Shown here one piece after another: positions 1-7,945 of a stretch of DNA of 64,000 nucleotides. Source of the stretch: an uncultured Polycyclovorans sp. Lineage in GTDB: Bacteria > Pseudomonadota > Gammaproteobacteria > Nevskiales > Nevskiaceae. Where the stretch lies: positions 1-64,000 of the forward strand of contig CAKZHZ010000053.1 in the NCBI GenBank assembly GCA_936928855.1, in the 5' to 3' direction. The position numbers and the translations under genes are program-made. The notes beneath the pieces were generated by a model, which saw nothing but the letters and a program-made list of their open reading frames with translations, had not been told where the DNA came from and made no database searches. Position 1 is the first letter of the stretch, and each line of letters opens with the position of its first letter.

Positions 1-31
1 CCGGGGGTGACAGGCAATGACCTCCAATGAC

Positions 32-68
32 ACCAAAATCGGAGTATTTTGGTCCTGAATTTGGTCCT
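32..68. repeat. Inverted plus direct repeat at the window edge
   Basis: A perfect 7-bp inverted repeat, ACCAAAA at 32-38 and TTTTGGT at 47-53, overlaps a 9-bp direct repeat, TTTGGTCCT at 48-56 and 60-68, with 3 bp between copies. Closely spaced short repeats of this kind often act as arm-type sites for tyrosine integrases or excisionases at island ends. No integrase is visible, so that role is only a guess; a terminator for a gene left of the window is an alternative. Confidence 0.3.
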
Positions 69-112
69 AAAAGGCAGGTAGGTTGCTGCACTTCACGGGA
101 GTAAATCGCGCC

Positions 113-379
113 TCAATCATCAGGTCGACTTCTGTTTGGCAATCGCCTTTTCGCTAGCCTGCGAAACGCCTGCCTGAGCTCAGCATCTGACATTGCTAAG
201 AGCGCCTTTGCCACTGCAGCAGCGTCAGGCGACTGCATCCTCTCGACCAAATGATCGAACTCATATCGGAGCTCTTGGTCGGAGCTAGGGTGCGAACTGC
301 TATTGCCCGAAGCCGTAGCGGCATTTGTGCCAGTGCCGACTGTAGATGCTGATGTGGACGGTTCAGATTGCTTGTTCAT
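113..379 (-). CDS. Small hypothetical protein
   Basis: 88 residues from the second in-frame Met. The first half is Ser/Thr/Ala/Gly-rich low-complexity sequence. From about residue 35 there is a charged, probably helical stretch (roughly EFDHLVERMQSPDAAAVAKAL) ending in an Arg-rich tail. No signal peptide, membrane segment or known domain is recognisable. The ribosome-binding site is poor at both candidate starts (397 and 379). It stands alone at the left end of a run of minus-strand island genes. Function unknown, and it is not certain that it is expressed. Confidence 0.4.
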   Translation of the reverse strand: MNKQSEPSTSASTVGTGTNAATASGNSSSHPSSDQELRYEFDHLVERMQSPDAAAVAKALLAMSDAELRQAFRRLAKRRLPNRSRPDD

Positions 380-397
380 TGTAGCTACGACCTGCAT

Positions 398-687
398 CTA
401 GTTTGCAGACTAATTGAAAACTAGAATGATGACTCTGGTTGGTCCCAGAAATCCTTGACCGATCGGCACTAATTAATCCCTCAATGTTGATTGTCGGGGG
501 CGTGAATCATGTGCCGAGAAGGGGCCTGCGTGGAGTGCTTCGCCGAGTCGGGCGCCGTGATTACAACACCTCCGCCTGCGTTCGATCTTGGCCAAGGTGA
601 CACCTTAGGTACTCAAGGCCGCACTTTCACACGTCAACGAACCCGTAGCCACAGTCTAGTGATCACTGACCTGAGTAAGTTTTGTGG
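398..687. other. Intergenic stretch, nothing recognised
   Basis: About 290 bases between two minus-strand hypothetical genes. Short reading frames on the + strand have no ribosome-binding site and no protein-like composition. No tRNA, terminator or clear promoter was seen. Confidence 0.4.
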
Positions 688-1158
688 TCACCGAGCCCTC
701 GATTTGACCCTCTCTATCAGGCTCTCCGCTGCTCGTGTCGCAACTTTGGCATTATGGCCGTAAAGATCATCCGTAGGGTCTTCACTTGCCGTATCCCAAC
801 TCCCAAAGCTTGCACTCATAGCTTCGGGGTCGGCGGAAAACCAAATCGTCCCAGAGGCGCCCAGGAAACATTGGTGTACTTGAAAGCTTGCGCTGCAGTA
901 TATAAAGCGGCCCTGCGCTGAGCATTCGCAGCTGCCACGGATCGCCTGCGTCGACTTATTGAGTAGCCCGTATTCGAAGAGACTTATCAGTTTGTCCTGA
1001 TACTCATGGGTTAGTGCCCGCCCACAGTTTAAGGGCCCACTGACTTGGAAGTTGCCATCGCAGTCAGCGGCGTTTGCTGTGGTCAGAAGGCTCAAGGCGA
1101 AGATAAATGTCAGGCTAGTTCTGTAGATGTTCACGATATCTCCCATTGAAAATGCCAT
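688..1158 (-). CDS. Small secreted hypothetical protein
   Basis: About 156 residues. The start at 1158 is chosen because GAGG lies just upstream; 1146 (MGDIV) is an alternative and 1218 is the longest frame. A clear Sec signal follows (hydrophobic TFIFALSLLTTANA, then ADCDG), so the mature protein should be periplasmic or secreted. The mature part holds six or more cysteines in the first two thirds (CDGN, NCGR, SCECSAQ, IYC, HQC), suggesting disulfides. I recognise no family. It is the last of a minus-strand series with the two lipoproteins at 1563-2809, but a gap of about 400 bases separates it from them. Confidence 0.55.
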   Translation of the reverse strand: MAFSMGDIVNIYRTSLTFIFALSLLTTANAADCDGNFQVSGPLNCGRALTHEYQDKLISLFEYGLLNKSTQAIRGSCECSAQGRFIYCSASFQVHQCFLGASGTIWFSADPEAMSASFGSWDTASEDPTDDLYGHNAKVATRAAESLIERVKSRAR

Positions 1159-1344
1159 GCCCTCATCGAGCGTCTGGCTGGTGTTGTACATGTCGTGGCC
1201 CAGAGGATTTTTTTGCATGGGGCAGACCGTTAAGGTGGCCTTCCGATGCGCTGCGGCCGCGAAATTGTTCTTTGATGCTTACCGGTTGGCTCCGAAGAGG
1301 TCCATCTGATGTGGTGGCCTTGCTGCCTTGGACGCTCAGTGGCC

Positions 1345-1566
1345 CTATCGCGCGTTTGCGAGCACGATCTTTCTGATAGGAGCGCTAGCAATATCTGCTG
1401 GGCCGACGATCAGTGCATTACCGCGTACTCGCAGTCCCATTTTGTCGGCGGTGTCGCACGCGGACCCTCCACTGCGAGGCTTGAACGATTGTCCTTGGTG
1501 TGGAGGGGCGTCGTGAGCCGCAACGCCTCCTTTTCGGGCTGTACGTGATTCAGTCTGCATGGTCAT
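1345..1566 (-). CDS. Doubtful small ORF downstream of a lipoprotein gene
   Basis: 73 codons. Its start overlaps the stop of the upstream lipoprotein gene by 4 bases (ATGA type), which is the only positive evidence. The sequence is Arg/Ala/Gly/Pro-rich without recognisable domain. It may be a translationally coupled small protein or a chance frame. The rest of 1159-1562 shows no other candidate. Confidence 0.2.
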   Translation of the reverse strand: MTMQTESRTARKGGVAAHDAPPHQGQSFKPRSGGSACDTADKMGLRVRGNALIVGPADIASAPIRKIVLANAR

Positions 1567-2219
1567 CGTGCTCCCTTGAGCTGATCAGCGTAAGAGGGTG
1601 ATATCCACTGTGCTTGCTCGGCACGTGCAGCAATAGCGCGCCCCTGAGCTTCGGTCTCAGGGGGATAGCTCTTGTTGAGCATTTGCATCAGCGAGACCCC
1701 AACTAGGTTCTGTGTATCCGCGTAGTCCTTCAGGACCTCGTAGCGCTGCTCATGGACTACACGCCCGGAACCGGACTCTGCCAACACCAGGCGTCCCCGG
1801 AGTTTGTCGCCCAAGCTGATGCGCTCGACAAGATTCCTTTGGTAGTCGTCTTCGATAAACTGGACCGTCAGCGCGCCAGGGCAGGGGTCTTCGGCCGGGC
1901 AAACCCGCATCGGCGCGCCGGTGACTGCCACCGCAGTGCGAAGCACATGATCAAAGTTGGCGGCAAAGGCTGCCCTGGTGCGCGCTTCGTCCTTGCGCGG
2001 TCCAATCTGGGTTTCACCCCGGATGGCCTGCACGCCGACGAAGGCGGCGGGCAGGTTGCCGAGATCCTTGATTGACTTTGAGGCGTTGTAGGCCGCAGCA
2101 GCACCACGCACCTGTCCTACCCGGTCAATCACCTGCATCGCTTGGCATCCGGACAGCAGGGCACATAGTCCGCCCAGTAAGGCCGCTTTCGGCCGCGAAA
2201 CCAGTGACCCGCGCATCAC
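1563..2219 (-). CDS. Putative outer-membrane lipoprotein
   Basis: 218 residues. The N-terminus is a lipoprotein signal (basic start, hydrophobic stretch, lipobox LLSGC with Cys at about residue 25), so the protein should be lipid-anchored. The mature part starts with a small-residue helical stretch (VGQVRGAAAAYNASKSIKDLG) followed by an alpha/beta region with a Cys pair (CPAEDPCPG). No family recognised. The start codon overlaps the stop of the upstream lipoprotein gene (2216-2809) by 4 bases, so the two are probably one translationally coupled operon and may act in the same envelope complex. Confidence 0.6.
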   Translation of the reverse strand: MMRGSLVSRPKAALLGGLCALLSGCQAMQVIDRVGQVRGAAAAYNASKSIKDLGNLPAAFVGVQAIRGETQIGPRKDEARTRAAFAANFDHVLRTAVAVTGAPMRVCPAEDPCPGALTVQFIEDDYQRNLVERISLGDKLRGRLVLAESGSGRVVHEQRYEVLKDYADTQNLVGVSLMQMLNKSYPPETEAQGRAIAARAEQAQWISPSYADQLKGAR

Positions 2220-2809
2220 TCGAACCTCACCAGCGTGTCGCGATCGGCACAGATGCTCGGAAAGCCCGCACAGGTCTGTACCCGAATTCGGTAGTTGCCC
2301 GGTAGCCCCACTGATTGACTGAAGAACTGGCTGACGCCTATCGCCGTTCCCCCATCGCTGCTACCCTGGCTGCCCGCAGGGCAGCGCATGACGCCGCCAT
2401 TGCTGCTCGGATCAAAGTCACACGGCAAGCGGTTGATACCCTGCGCACAGCCGGTATTGATGCCGACATCGCAATTCCGGTTATTCAGAATGTCGATGCT
2501 CTGCCCGGCGTTGGTGCCACCGATGCTCACCAGAGAGAACTTGACCCGGTAGGTCGGCTCCCCACCGCCACCGGCTGAGCGGACATCCCACTCCACGTGA
2601 AAGCGACCGTTGTTGGCGCCCATGGTCCGCACTACCGGATTGCTGCGACTGCCGTTGCTGCCTTCCACTCCGACTTGGCGCAGGTCCATGAAAGCGTTAC
2701 CACTCCCGTCGCCGATCTCGCTGAAATCGTCATCCGATCCACAGGCTGCAAGGCCCAAGGACACTGCTGCCACCAGAGCAACCCGTCGGGCCGACAATTG
2801 AATCGTCAT
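2216..2809 (-). CDS. Putative lipoprotein with disulfide-rich C-terminal domain
   Basis: 197 residues from the start at 2809, which has GGGGAA about 11 bases upstream; a longer frame to 2854 lacks a site. The lipobox is LAAC followed by GSDDD; Asp close behind the lipidated Cys can favour inner-membrane retention in Enterobacteria, but this is not a safe rule elsewhere. The mature region looks beta-rich and holds six cysteines (CDVGINTGC, CDF, RCPAG, CAG, CAD). Function unknown. First gene of a two-gene operon with the lipoprotein at 1563-2219, divergent from the HTH regulator at 3026. Confidence 0.6.
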   Translation of the reverse strand: MTIQLSARRVALVAAVSLGLAACGSDDDFSEIGDGSGNAFMDLRQVGVEGSNGSRSNPVVRTMGANNGRFHVEWDVRSAGGGGEPTYRVKFSLVSIGGTNAGQSIDILNNRNCDVGINTGCAQGINRLPCDFDPSSNGGVMRCPAGSQGSSDGGTAIGVSQFFSQSVGLPGNYRIRVQTCAGFPSICADRDTLVRFE

Positions 2810-2969
2810 TGAAGTAGTTCCCCGTATAGAGAGTTGGTCAAGAGGGACACGCATCCGACGACTGGGCGCCTGAGGTCAGCTCAATCACTTACGGCAGACA
2901 ACCTCGGTGCCACGTCGCATCGTGACCCTCACACGTGTGCGGGGCACCTGAGGCCAACCCTGCAAGTCC

Positions 2970-3013
2970 TATAATGTCACTCATAGAGCGTGGACTCAAG
3001 AGGCATTGAGTCC
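2970..3013 (+). promoter_or_regulatory. Promoter and controller-type operator of the HTH gene
   Basis: A perfect -10 hexamer TATAAT lies at 2970-2975; the -35 is weak. Downstream come ACTCATAGAG, the spacer CGTG and GACTCAAGAG, resembling the paired boxes of restriction-modification controller proteins (GACTNNNAGTC-type half sites). A perfect inverted repeat GGACTCAA (2992-2999) and TTGAGTCC (3006-3013) overlaps this. Autoregulation of the gene at 3026 is inferred from position and resemblance. Confidence 0.5.
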
Positions 3014-3025
3014 TAGCTTGCCTGC

Positions 3026-3265
3026 ATGGTCGAGCCACACCCGAAACTGCTGTTGTTAGGGGCACGAATCCGCGAGATTCGGAAGGCGAAGGGCTGGTCT
3101 CAGGAAGACTTCGCCCACCACATGGGCCTGGCCCGCAGCTACTATTCGGGCATTGAGCGCGGAAGGCGAAACCTCGCGGCGCTAAACCTCATCCGCATCG
3201 CGCAAGGACTAGAGGTGGAGGTCGGGGAGTTGTTTCCGCCGGTATGCGTGCTGACACAGAAATGA
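3026..3265 (+). CDS. Controller-protein-like XRE-family HTH regulator
   Basis: 79 residues, essentially one helix-turn-helix domain (residues 11-69: IREIRKAKGWSQEDFAHHMG, then SYYSGIERGRRNLAALNLIRIAQGL). Length and motif (SxIERGRRN, LxxIAxGL) match the C proteins that time expression of restriction-modification genes. The upstream operator (2976-3013) has matching boxes, so negative or biphasic autoregulation is likely. A DNA methyltransferase is encoded about 1 kb away on the other strand (4040-4942), but no restriction endonuclease is recognised, so the target is open. It could equally be an island repressor. Confidence 0.75.
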   Translation: MVEPHPKLLLLGARIREIRKAKGWSQEDFAHHMGLARSYYSGIERGRRNLAALNLIRIAQGLEVEVGELFPPVCVLTQK

Positions 3266-3314
3266 GGCGTTGGTAGGCGCCTGGCCTTACATGGAATCTG
3301 GCGCTATCGCAGCT

Positions 3315-3593
3315 TCATAGGACGTGGATCATGCGCGCTACAAACGCCCTCACCTGGTCTTCGTGCTCATCAATTTCAAGATGATCTGCATCGATTCGCA
3401 TGCGGGCGCTGATGGCATCGTCAACCGAGACCGAAACATCAATGCCGGGGGCAGTGAGTCGAACACTGAAGGCCCGGTCAGCGTCGATCAGCATGGCCTC
3501 GGCGCTGAGAAATAGTTGCTCAAGGCTGGGAAAGCGATGTTCGCTCATGCGATTGGGGTCGCTCGCCGAACTGGCCACCAACTCATACTTCAT
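3315..3593 (-). CDS. Small hypothetical protein, paralogue of the 7946-8344 product
   Basis: 92 residues from the start at 3593, with GGAG suitably upstream; a longer frame begins at 3638. No known domain. The C-terminal two thirds share an ordered pattern with the protein encoded at 7946-8344: L-x2-L-x3-AEA-x-L-x-D, then a GI/VS beta segment, then RI-x2-(D)H-x-L-x-I and V-x-AF-(I/V)-x-R. Two copies on the same strand suggest a small island-specific family. The acidic, alternating pattern suggests a compact alpha/beta protein. Function unknown. Confidence 0.5.
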   Translation of the reverse strand: MKYELVASSASDPNRMSEHRFPSLEQLFLSAEAMLIDADRAFSVRLTAPGIDVSVSVDDAISARMRIDADHLEIDEHEDQVRAFVARMIHVL

Positions 3594-4039
3594 GGCGCCA
3601 CTCCGGCAGATGACGGAGCAACGACGTAGGCACGACACCAGGGCGACGGCTCCGAGCGCGACTTGATGCAGATGTGGTTGAGGCGACAGTGATCAATTGG
3701 CAGAACAAGACTTTTCCTCCCGGTTAGGGCTTGAAAAATTAAGGAAAAGACCCGGCCTGAGGCTATTTCTGGATGCTGTACCGATAACGAGTCTGTGCCG
3801 AGCATTGCAGCTTGGCGTACATGCGCGGTTGAACCGAATCATCCAGCGGTCACCGAGATTAGCCGACTGGGGCAGCTTCATCTAGCTTTGCAAAGGACTG
3901 CGTACGCCCTATCGGGCATTCGACTGCAACCCTCTGCACGCTCTCTTCGATAGCCGGCCAGCCCAACGATTTGGTCACTGCTTCCTGTCTGTTGTTGGGC
4001 CGGGCCCAACACCGGCCGAAGTATGAAGCTGGGGAGCGT
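3594..4039. other. Non-coding stretch with a strong palindrome
   Basis: About 445 bases without a convincing gene. At 3994-4010 lies a perfect palindrome GTTGGGCC-G-GGCCCAAC, just beyond the 3' end of the methyltransferase gene. It could terminate that transcript, although no T-run follows on either strand. Frames at 3697-3885 and 3859-4056 have no ribosome-binding site. Confidence 0.4.
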
Positions 4040-4942
4040 CTACGGATCGGAAACAAGGCGCTTATTGGTGATCTTCAGCGCTGCCGCAGATCTATCCGAC
4101 AGGATTGCCGCCAGCCCCAGTGCGATCGCTGCTTCACCCGTCGTCCCGCTGCCGGCAGTGGGGTCAACAACGAAATCCCCTGGGCGAGTTGTCATCTTCA
4201 ATAGTGGCGTGATGACCGAGACCGGTTTCTGCCCGCCCCGAAATCCAGTTTGCTCTGATTTCTTGATGAATCCGGATAGCAGAGGCTCATCGATGATCAC
4301 GTCTCGGTGCGTCATTAGGTAGGGCAGTTTCCCACGAGCATGCACCTCGCGTTGCGCCTCGGTGAGGAAGTTCTGATAGTGCACCGCTGCCCCCGGACGG
4401 CGCAGGTGAAGAGCAACTTGCTGAGCCCCTCGCCAACTTCGAGCCCGGTTCGCACTATTCTTGTAGATCCATGAAATCCACCCCTCGACGCTGAGATGCT
4501 TCGGCTGGTGATCAACGAGCCGTGCAACGGCCAACGGAAACCCCCAAACGAAGACGTGATCCGCGATCTCACCCGCCAAGCTGATCAGCGGCAGCATCTC
4601 TGATAGATAGTCCGCCCGTCCCCGTGCACCGGTCCGTCGGTAGTGAGGGTCAAGCATGACGACCGCTGCTCTAACACCCGCCTCTCGAAGTCGGGTCAAC
4701 TGGTCGAGCGCATCAATCGGCCCGTCGATGCGGACCTCGCCAGGTGCAGGCAAATCGATTTTCGAAACCGGTTTTGTGGTCTTGTTAGCCCGAATCGGCG
4801 CCTTCTCAGCCGCATACTCGGCTAGAAGCTCCGACACCTTCGGCAGCAGACTCTCAGGAATCCGAACTGGCATCGCCCGCTCCCCGAATCGCCCGGACCC
4901 GACCGGCCGACCCGCACCCTTGCGGACTCCTCCTTTGGGCAT
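4040..4942 (-). CDS. DNA N6-adenine or N4-cytosine methyltransferase
   Basis: 300 residues from the start at 4942, chosen for AGAGAG upstream and because the 195-base extension to 5137 is low-complexity Arg/Pro sequence. The N-terminus carries a basic GGVRKGAGRPVGSGRF hook as in many phage and plasmid DNA-binding proteins. A catalytic motif IV-like LDPHYRRTG lies near residue 75 (DPHY where DPPY is usual), and the C-terminal third has the S-adenosylmethionine motif DPTAGSGTTGEAA, preceded by KPV. This order (IV before I) is the beta class of amino-methyltransferases. No cognate nuclease is nearby, so it may be an orphan island methylase. The Pro-to-His change may reduce activity or mark a subfamily. 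Confidence 0.75.
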   Translation of the reverse strand: MPKGGVRKGAGRPVGSGRFGERAMPVRIPESLLPKVSELLAEYAAEKAPIRANKTTKPVSKIDLPAPGEVRIDGPIDALDQLTRLREAGVRAAVVMLDPHYRRTGARGRADYLSEMLPLISLAGEIADHVFVWGFPLAVARLVDHQPKHLSVEGWISWIYKNSANRARSWRGAQQVALHLRRPGAAVHYQNFLTEAQREVHARGKLPYLMTHRDVIIDEPLLSGFIKKSEQTGFRGGQKPVSVITPLLKMTTRPGDFVVDPTAGSGTTGEAAIALGLAAILSDRSAAALKITNKRLVSDP

Positions 4943-5110
4943 TTCTTGTTCTCTCTTAGTTTCACGATCGTGATTCTTAAGAGACTGCCTTGTGCGGCTA
5001 CGTCCGGCAAGTCGTTCCCTGCGGCGCCGCCTCGGCGGCGGCAGGGCTGGCACGGGTCGCCAGCCCGGAAACTCAGTTCGGATGGCTGGGCCTCCTAGTG
5101 CCATGGAAGC

Positions 5111-5147
5111 GGGCTCGCGGTGAGGCAAGGACCCCACACGCGAGCCC
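5111..5147 (-). terminator. Hairpin after the 77-residue protein gene
   Basis: A 9-bp perfect inverted repeat, GGGCTCGCG at 5111-5119 and CGCGAGCCC at 5139-5147, lies just behind the stop of the minus-strand gene at 5156-5389. No T-run is seen, so it may only stabilise the 3' end. A second GC hairpin (GCCGCC-TC-GGCGGC) lies further on, near 5030. Confidence 0.4.
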
Positions 5148-5155
5148 CCACGCCC

Positions 5156-5389
5156 TTACTGGCTGCCCTCCCGGCGGGCCTTCTCTTCCTGCTGACGGTG
5201 GCGGTCCAGCTCCCGCCGGGCCCGGGCCATCATGCGCATCAGCGCGTGCGCCAAGGCCTCTTCAAGCGCCGCAGAATGCCTGTTGGCCGCAGCATCCTTG
5301 ACCAGCTGGTCATACTGCTTCCAGGCTTCCTTCGGCATCTTGATCATGACCTTGCGGCCCTCCAGATCGGGGATCTTCTTCAGCAACAT
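5156..5389 (-). CDS. Small charged hypothetical protein
   Basis: 77 residues; GAGG lies 7 bases before the ATG. The N-terminal part (GRKVMIKMPKEAWKQYDQLV) resembles the strand-helix opening of ribbon-helix-helix or plasmid-type DNA-binding proteins. The rest is a long, highly charged, probably coiled helix (RMMARARRELDRHRQQEEKARREG). It is 45 bases downstream of the gene at 5435-6244 and probably co-transcribed with it. A DNA-binding or partition accessory role is possible but only inferred. Confidence 0.6.
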   Translation of the reverse strand: MLLKKIPDLEGRKVMIKMPKEAWKQYDQLVKDAAANRHSAALEEALAHALMRMMARARRELDRHRQQEEKARREGSQ

Positions 5390-5434
5390 CGTGTGTACCT
5401 CGGTATGGATGAGATCGGACGGTATCCGCCCGAT

Positions 5435-6244
5435 TTAAGCCCCGGTTGTTCCGCTCGGTTCGTCCGGAAACCAGCTCTCAGCACCGGAATTGGCACGCCT
5501 CACGAGGCTTGACAGTGGGGCCTTCTTAAAGCGCTGATTGCGCACCCACGGGATCGTTTCCGGCAGCTCAGGGCAGGCCCGACCCTGATTCCTGGCCTGG
5601 CGCTGGATAAAGCCGTAAAGCCCATAAACATCGCCTCGAATGCCTCTGAATCCCGGCGCCCGGCGGATCGACAGCACGAGCTGTTCGAGCCGGTGATCTT
5701 GCTTGTAGAGATAGAACCGCAGGTCCTGTTTTAGCTCTTGAACGACCCTCGGCTTGATCCGCCAGGTCCACGTCACGGCGTTGATCCCCTGGCGGGGCTT
5801 CTTGCTTCCGACTGAGTCCTTTGCCCGTCCATCCGTGCCGTCCTTAAGCGTCCGGTTGTACTTTGCCCGGTGCGCCGGAGGCACCGGCAACTGCACCAGT
5901 TCGTACCACCAGACCCACTCCAGACGGTCTTTTTTGACGGACCTCCAGCGGCGGTCGTCGTCCTCATAGTGACCCGGGGTTCGGAGCAGCCACCAATGCA
6001 GTTCTGTGCTGTTCGGGGCGGGGTACATGACCAGCCGATAGACCGCCTTGCCCTTCCGCCGAGCGTGGCTGCGCTGGTCCTCGCTCATGCTCAGTTTGTG
6101 GCGAGATTCGAACCGTTCCAGCATTGCCATGGCTTGGTCGACGGGGACCACGCCATGGCGGTATTCAATATATCCGGCACACACGATCCGCTGGAGCTCG
6201 GTCATCGCGCCCGCGACATGGATATTGGTCTGAAGGTCAAACAT
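5435..6244 (-). CDS. Hypothetical island protein with hairpin-controlled start
   Basis: 269 residues from the ATG at 6244, which has GAGGAG 7 bases upstream; the longer frame (6271) would start inside a hairpin. The sequence is rich in Trp, Tyr, Arg and His (HWWLLRTPGHYEDDD, WVWWYELVQLPVPP, TWTWRIKP) with a basic C-terminal half, which suggests nucleic-acid binding. I do not recognise the family with certainty; similar proteins occur in integrative elements. First gene of a likely operon with the 77-residue gene. Its leader forms a Shine-Dalgarno-masking hairpin (6248-6272), and the large RNA region diverges from it. Confidence 0.6.
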   Translation of the reverse strand: MFDLQTNIHVAGAMTELQRIVCAGYIEYRHGVVPVDQAMAMLERFESRHKLSMSEDQRSHARRKGKAVYRLVMYPAPNSTELHWWLLRTPGHYEDDDRRWRSVKKDRLEWVWWYELVQLPVPPAHRAKYNRTLKDGTDGRAKDSVGSKKPRQGINAVTWTWRIKPRVVQELKQDLRFYLYKQDHRLEQLVLSIRRAPGFRGIRGDVYGLYGFIQRQARNQGRACPELPETIPWVRNQRFKKAPLSSLVRRANSGAESWFPDEPSGTTGA

Positions 6245-6247
6245 GAA

Positions 6248-6272
6248 GGTGCTCCTCTGGGGTTGGAGCACC
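6248..6272 (-). promoter_or_regulatory. Hairpin masking the Shine-Dalgarno sequence
   Basis: On the minus strand GGTGCTCC (6272-6265), a 9-base loop and GGAGCACC (6255-6248) form a perfect 8-bp stem. The GGAG of the ribosome-binding site lies inside the 3' arm and the ATG begins 3 bases beyond it. Translation of the 269-residue protein should be repressed unless the stem is opened by a protein, an RNA or an upstream ribosome. Confidence 0.6.
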
Positions 6273-6400
6273 GTCGGTATCCACCGATTTCAAGGAACCG
6301 GACCAGCCTGGAGAGGCCGGTTAATCCGGCGCCGAGGTGACAGGGCTTCTGGAGGCCAGCCCCCGGGGCTGGCCGGGGTAGGTCCACGCCGGTTTGCGGA

Positions 6401-6414
6401 CTTGCTATAGCAAG
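6401..6414. promoter_or_regulatory. Perfect palindrome before the structured-RNA region
   Basis: CTTGCTATAGCAAG is a perfect 14-bp palindrome between the divergent protein gene at 5435-6244 and the RNA region. It could be an operator controlling either. A loose -10-like TATAGA at 6435-6440 follows, without a good -35. Confidence 0.3.
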
Positions 6415-6443
6415 GCGCATTCGGCGTGGCTGCTTATAGAGAT

Positions 6444-7920
6444 TCCGAACAGATCAATGCCGCGTAGCGGCATACGTTCGGAGGCCCCTGAAGCGGAGGG
6501 AGCGAATCGCGCAGCGGATTGAGCGACTCGCGCAGGGGGCCAACAAGGGCGGAATGCACCTCTTCGAAAGAGGTGGATACCGTCCACATGTCTCGCATGA
6601 AGCGAGGGCGGAATCACCAGCCGTTGCAGCGCCGAATTCGGCAAGCACCGTCGGGGGGTTAGCCGCCCTCGACGCATCCGAAACACCCAATGTCCCCGCT
6701 GGGGGGACAAGCAGGTCTACCAGCCTGTAATCGACCGACGTCGCCGGATGCTCTTAAACGAGCTCGTCCGGTGGCAACGGGAGCCGGGGGTGAAACTCCT
6801 CCGACGACCCAGTCTGAGCGGTATGTAATTGTTCTTTATGAGTTTGGGCGACAACGAAACGGGAACCGCAGCAATGCGGCCGATGCAATGGGGGCCAAAG
6901 CCCCCGGCGTGTCTCAGGCGGACAGGAGTCTGCTGAAACCCTGTGATGGTCGGTAAGAAGCGAAGCGATGAGACGTACTCATCGTGAATCCCGGCGTGCG
7001 GTGTATTCGCGCGTGATCCGGATGAAACCGGAAGAACTGGGTGAAGCCCTCAAGTAAAGCCGTGGCGTGAGCCAGTAGTAGCTTGAGAGGTGGAGCGACG
7101 TACACCTGGGTTCTTGCAGGTCGGGAAAGCGCGTTTGCGTATAACCGGTCTGACCTAGCGGTGATCCGAAGGGATTGCTGGCGACAGGAGGCACCGTAGC
7201 AATACGGGTCTGTGATAGCTCAAGGGTGTAAACGGCTGGGACGGTAACCAGTCTTTTCGTTGAAAACCTGTGATGGTGTTGGTCCCCGAAGAGGGGGTTG
7301 GCTTGTCTGTTGATGGGAGAAGTGGCGGGGTGAGGCTTGGGAATCTCGCGAGCCCCGAAATGTTACGGCGGAGGTGGAAACACCCTACGTAATCCCTGAG
7401 GACGTCATCTAAGCAGGAGTCATCACTAAGTTGTGAAAAGCCAGAAGTGCCCGGGTGGTACCGGGGTATAGCCTTCTGGCGGGAGCGGTTCTGATGAGTA
7501 GTGACGGGGGGCTCAGCCCCCAACGGAAACGGACGTCAGCGGTGTCATGTGAGGAGTCGAAGCATGGCGCTGTGTGAGGCGGTTGACAGGGATGTCAGCT
7601 GCTTCTGCGAGCAAAGGAACCATCGGTCGTATGGGTGTTTCGCCGCGTGTGGCACACGCGGAGGGATGTGAAGGGTAATGGTGGCAACGGGTGGTGCCGT
7701 TGACCATTGCTTGGGACCGGGCCGAAAGGCTCGGGATCGTCAACTTTTTATGCGGAAAGGACGCAATGCGGAACTGAGAGATCGGTTCCCGATTGAACGA
7801 GGGGCGCACCCTCTAACCAGCGACGGTGTCAGGACGTATCTGACTGGTTGGCCGACCACGGCTGGTGTCATCGATTCGATGATGCCGATTCAGCTGGGCC
7901 CCCTCTTCGGAGGGGGCCCA
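6444..7920 (+). ncRNA. Candidate very large structured non-coding RNA
   Basis: Nearly 1.5 kb without convincing coding sequence is filled with perfect stems. A two-tier hairpin has outer arms 6444-6450/6476-6482 and inner arms 6457-6463/6467-6473. Others are 6557-6575, 6866-6879 (GCAA loop), 6890-6905, 6966-6984, 7194-7207 (GCAA loop), 7373-7384 (GAAA loop), 7440-7480 (8-bp outer, 5-bp inner stem), 7507-7521, 7644-7660, 7717-7734 (GAAA loop), 7799-7813 and 7828-7844. The 3' end is an 11-bp stem with a UUCG loop at 7895-7920. GNRA and UUCG loops read correctly only on the + strand, which fixes the orientation. Size and style resemble giant ornate RNAs of mobile elements such as GOLLD, but I cannot assign a family. 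No group II intron domain V or reverse transcriptase was found. Exact ends are uncertain; the RNA may begin anywhere between about 6280 and 6750. Confidence 0.6.
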
Positions 7921-7945
7921 GCACCTTAACCCGCACAGAGAAGGA

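Noticed and set aside
6444..7920. Group II intron
   Set aside because: No domain V-like hairpin with the AGC triad, no convincing GUGYG start and no reverse transcriptase. Not excluded for a very divergent ORF-less intron.
6914..7929. Several frames of 60-122 codons inside the structured-RNA region
   Set aside because: Basic, Pro/Ser/Arg-rich translations, no ribosome-binding sites, and they cross perfect RNA hairpins on the + strand.
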